Source: Lachnospiraceae bacterium UBA2864 (GTDB taxonomy: Bacteria > Bacillota > Clostridia > Lachnospirales > Lachnospiraceae). Taken from it: DNA of 13,186 bases. Below the pieces are notes generated by a model that searched no databases, was not told where the DNA came from, and was given only the letters and a program-made list of their open reading frames with translations. The translations under genes were made by a program, and so were the position numbers. Shown piece by piece: positions 12,959-13,186 of this stretch. Position 1 is the stretch's first letter, and every line of letters begins with the position of its first letter. The stretch spans positions 1-13,186 of the forward strand of contig DEFA01000048.1 of the NCBI GenBank assembly GCA_002350525.1, given 5' to 3'.

Positions 12959-13186
12959 TTATTTCTCTCCTCCTACTATTTTCTGTGCTCCTGTGGTCCA
13001 AACCTGTTTTTTGGATGCATCAGTTCTTTTATTCTGTGCCATAACACCTGCAAGCGGATGAGGCACATATGGCTCTTCAAGGTAAGTAAGCTCTTCGTCA
13101 GTCAGTTCCAAATCCACCGCTTTTGCAGCCCCTTCTATATGATGAAGCTTAGTCGCTCCAACTACCGGCGATGTCACTTTTGTAAG
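12959..13186 (-). CDS. Aldo/keto reductase, C-terminal part (runs off the window)
   Basis: The last ~75 residues of an aldo/keto reductase are present. SPVVGATKLHHIEGAAKAVD is the family's NADPH-binding C-terminal segment, and LTDEELTYLEEPYVPHPLAG is the closing helix and tail. These enzymes reduce carbonyls with NADPH. The frame stays open to the right edge, so the start and the TIM-barrel catalytic residues lie outside. The stop overlaps the ribosome site of the next gene, placing it in the same operon, perhaps as its first gene. Confidence 0.88.
   Translation of the reverse strand, partial: LTKVTSPVVGATKLHHIEGAAKAVDLELTDEELTYLEEPYVPHPLAGVMAQNKRTDASKKQVWTTGAQKIVGGEK

Noticed and set aside
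1..13186. CRISPR arrays, tRNA or rRNA genes, insertion sequences, transposases, phage genes
   Set aside because: No regularly spaced repeats, clover-leaf sequences, rRNA cores or transposase/integrase motifs were seen on either strand.

Overview
The window looks like chromosomal DNA from a Gram-positive Clostridia, most likely a Lachnospiraceae such as Butyrivibrio or a relative. This is inferred from moderate-to-low GC, strong AGGAGG-type ribosome sites, four-residue lipoboxes on exported proteins, a clostripain-type peptidase, and a flavodoxin/DUF4405/formylglycine-type/flavin-reductase gene set that I associate with that family. No rRNA or tRNA is present to fix the genus. Every gene reads on the minus strand, so transcription runs from high to low coordinates. 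No gap between genes exceeds about 110 bases.

Right block (9688-13186), a redox operon. In order of transcription it holds an aldo/keto reductase (only its C-terminus is in the window), a carboxymuconolactone decarboxylase-cupin fusion, a lipid-anchored flavodoxin, a multi-pass DUF4405 membrane protein with cytochrome-b-like histidines, a formylglycine-enzyme-like (SUMF) remnant cut at both ends, and a flavin reductase that has lost its first residues. Spacing is 1 to 29 bases in the intact part. The suggested theme is membrane and extracytoplasmic electron transfer. The last two genes look eroded.

Middle block (3144-9575). A PAS-GGDEF-PAS diguanylate cyclase ends before a perfect 12-bp terminator-like hairpin. 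The hairpin sits only 24 bases upstream of the start of a large C11 (clostripain family) lipoprotein peptidase. The peptidase is followed closely by dihydrofolate reductase and an AraC-type regulator. After 100 bases comes a lipoprotein with a C-terminal phosphatidylethanolamine-binding-protein (PEBP) domain, closed by a clear terminator.

Left block (15-3063). A NudC-type Nudix hydrolase has its own well-matched promoter. It is followed by a LysR-family remnant, a cysteine desulfurase and an uncharacterised protein with MORN-like repeats, all tightly spaced. The LysR gene has lost its N-terminus and most of its middle in frame. The desulfurase lacks about 90-100 internal residues, including the PLP-binding lysine region, also in frame.

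The most notable signal is this repeated loss of gene parts at four separate places. Twice the reading frame is preserved internally, and once two neighbours are left in the same frame with a single TGA between them. Either the locus is eroding, or shortened proteins are being kept, or the assembly is wrong. Comparison with a close relative and with raw reads would separate these.
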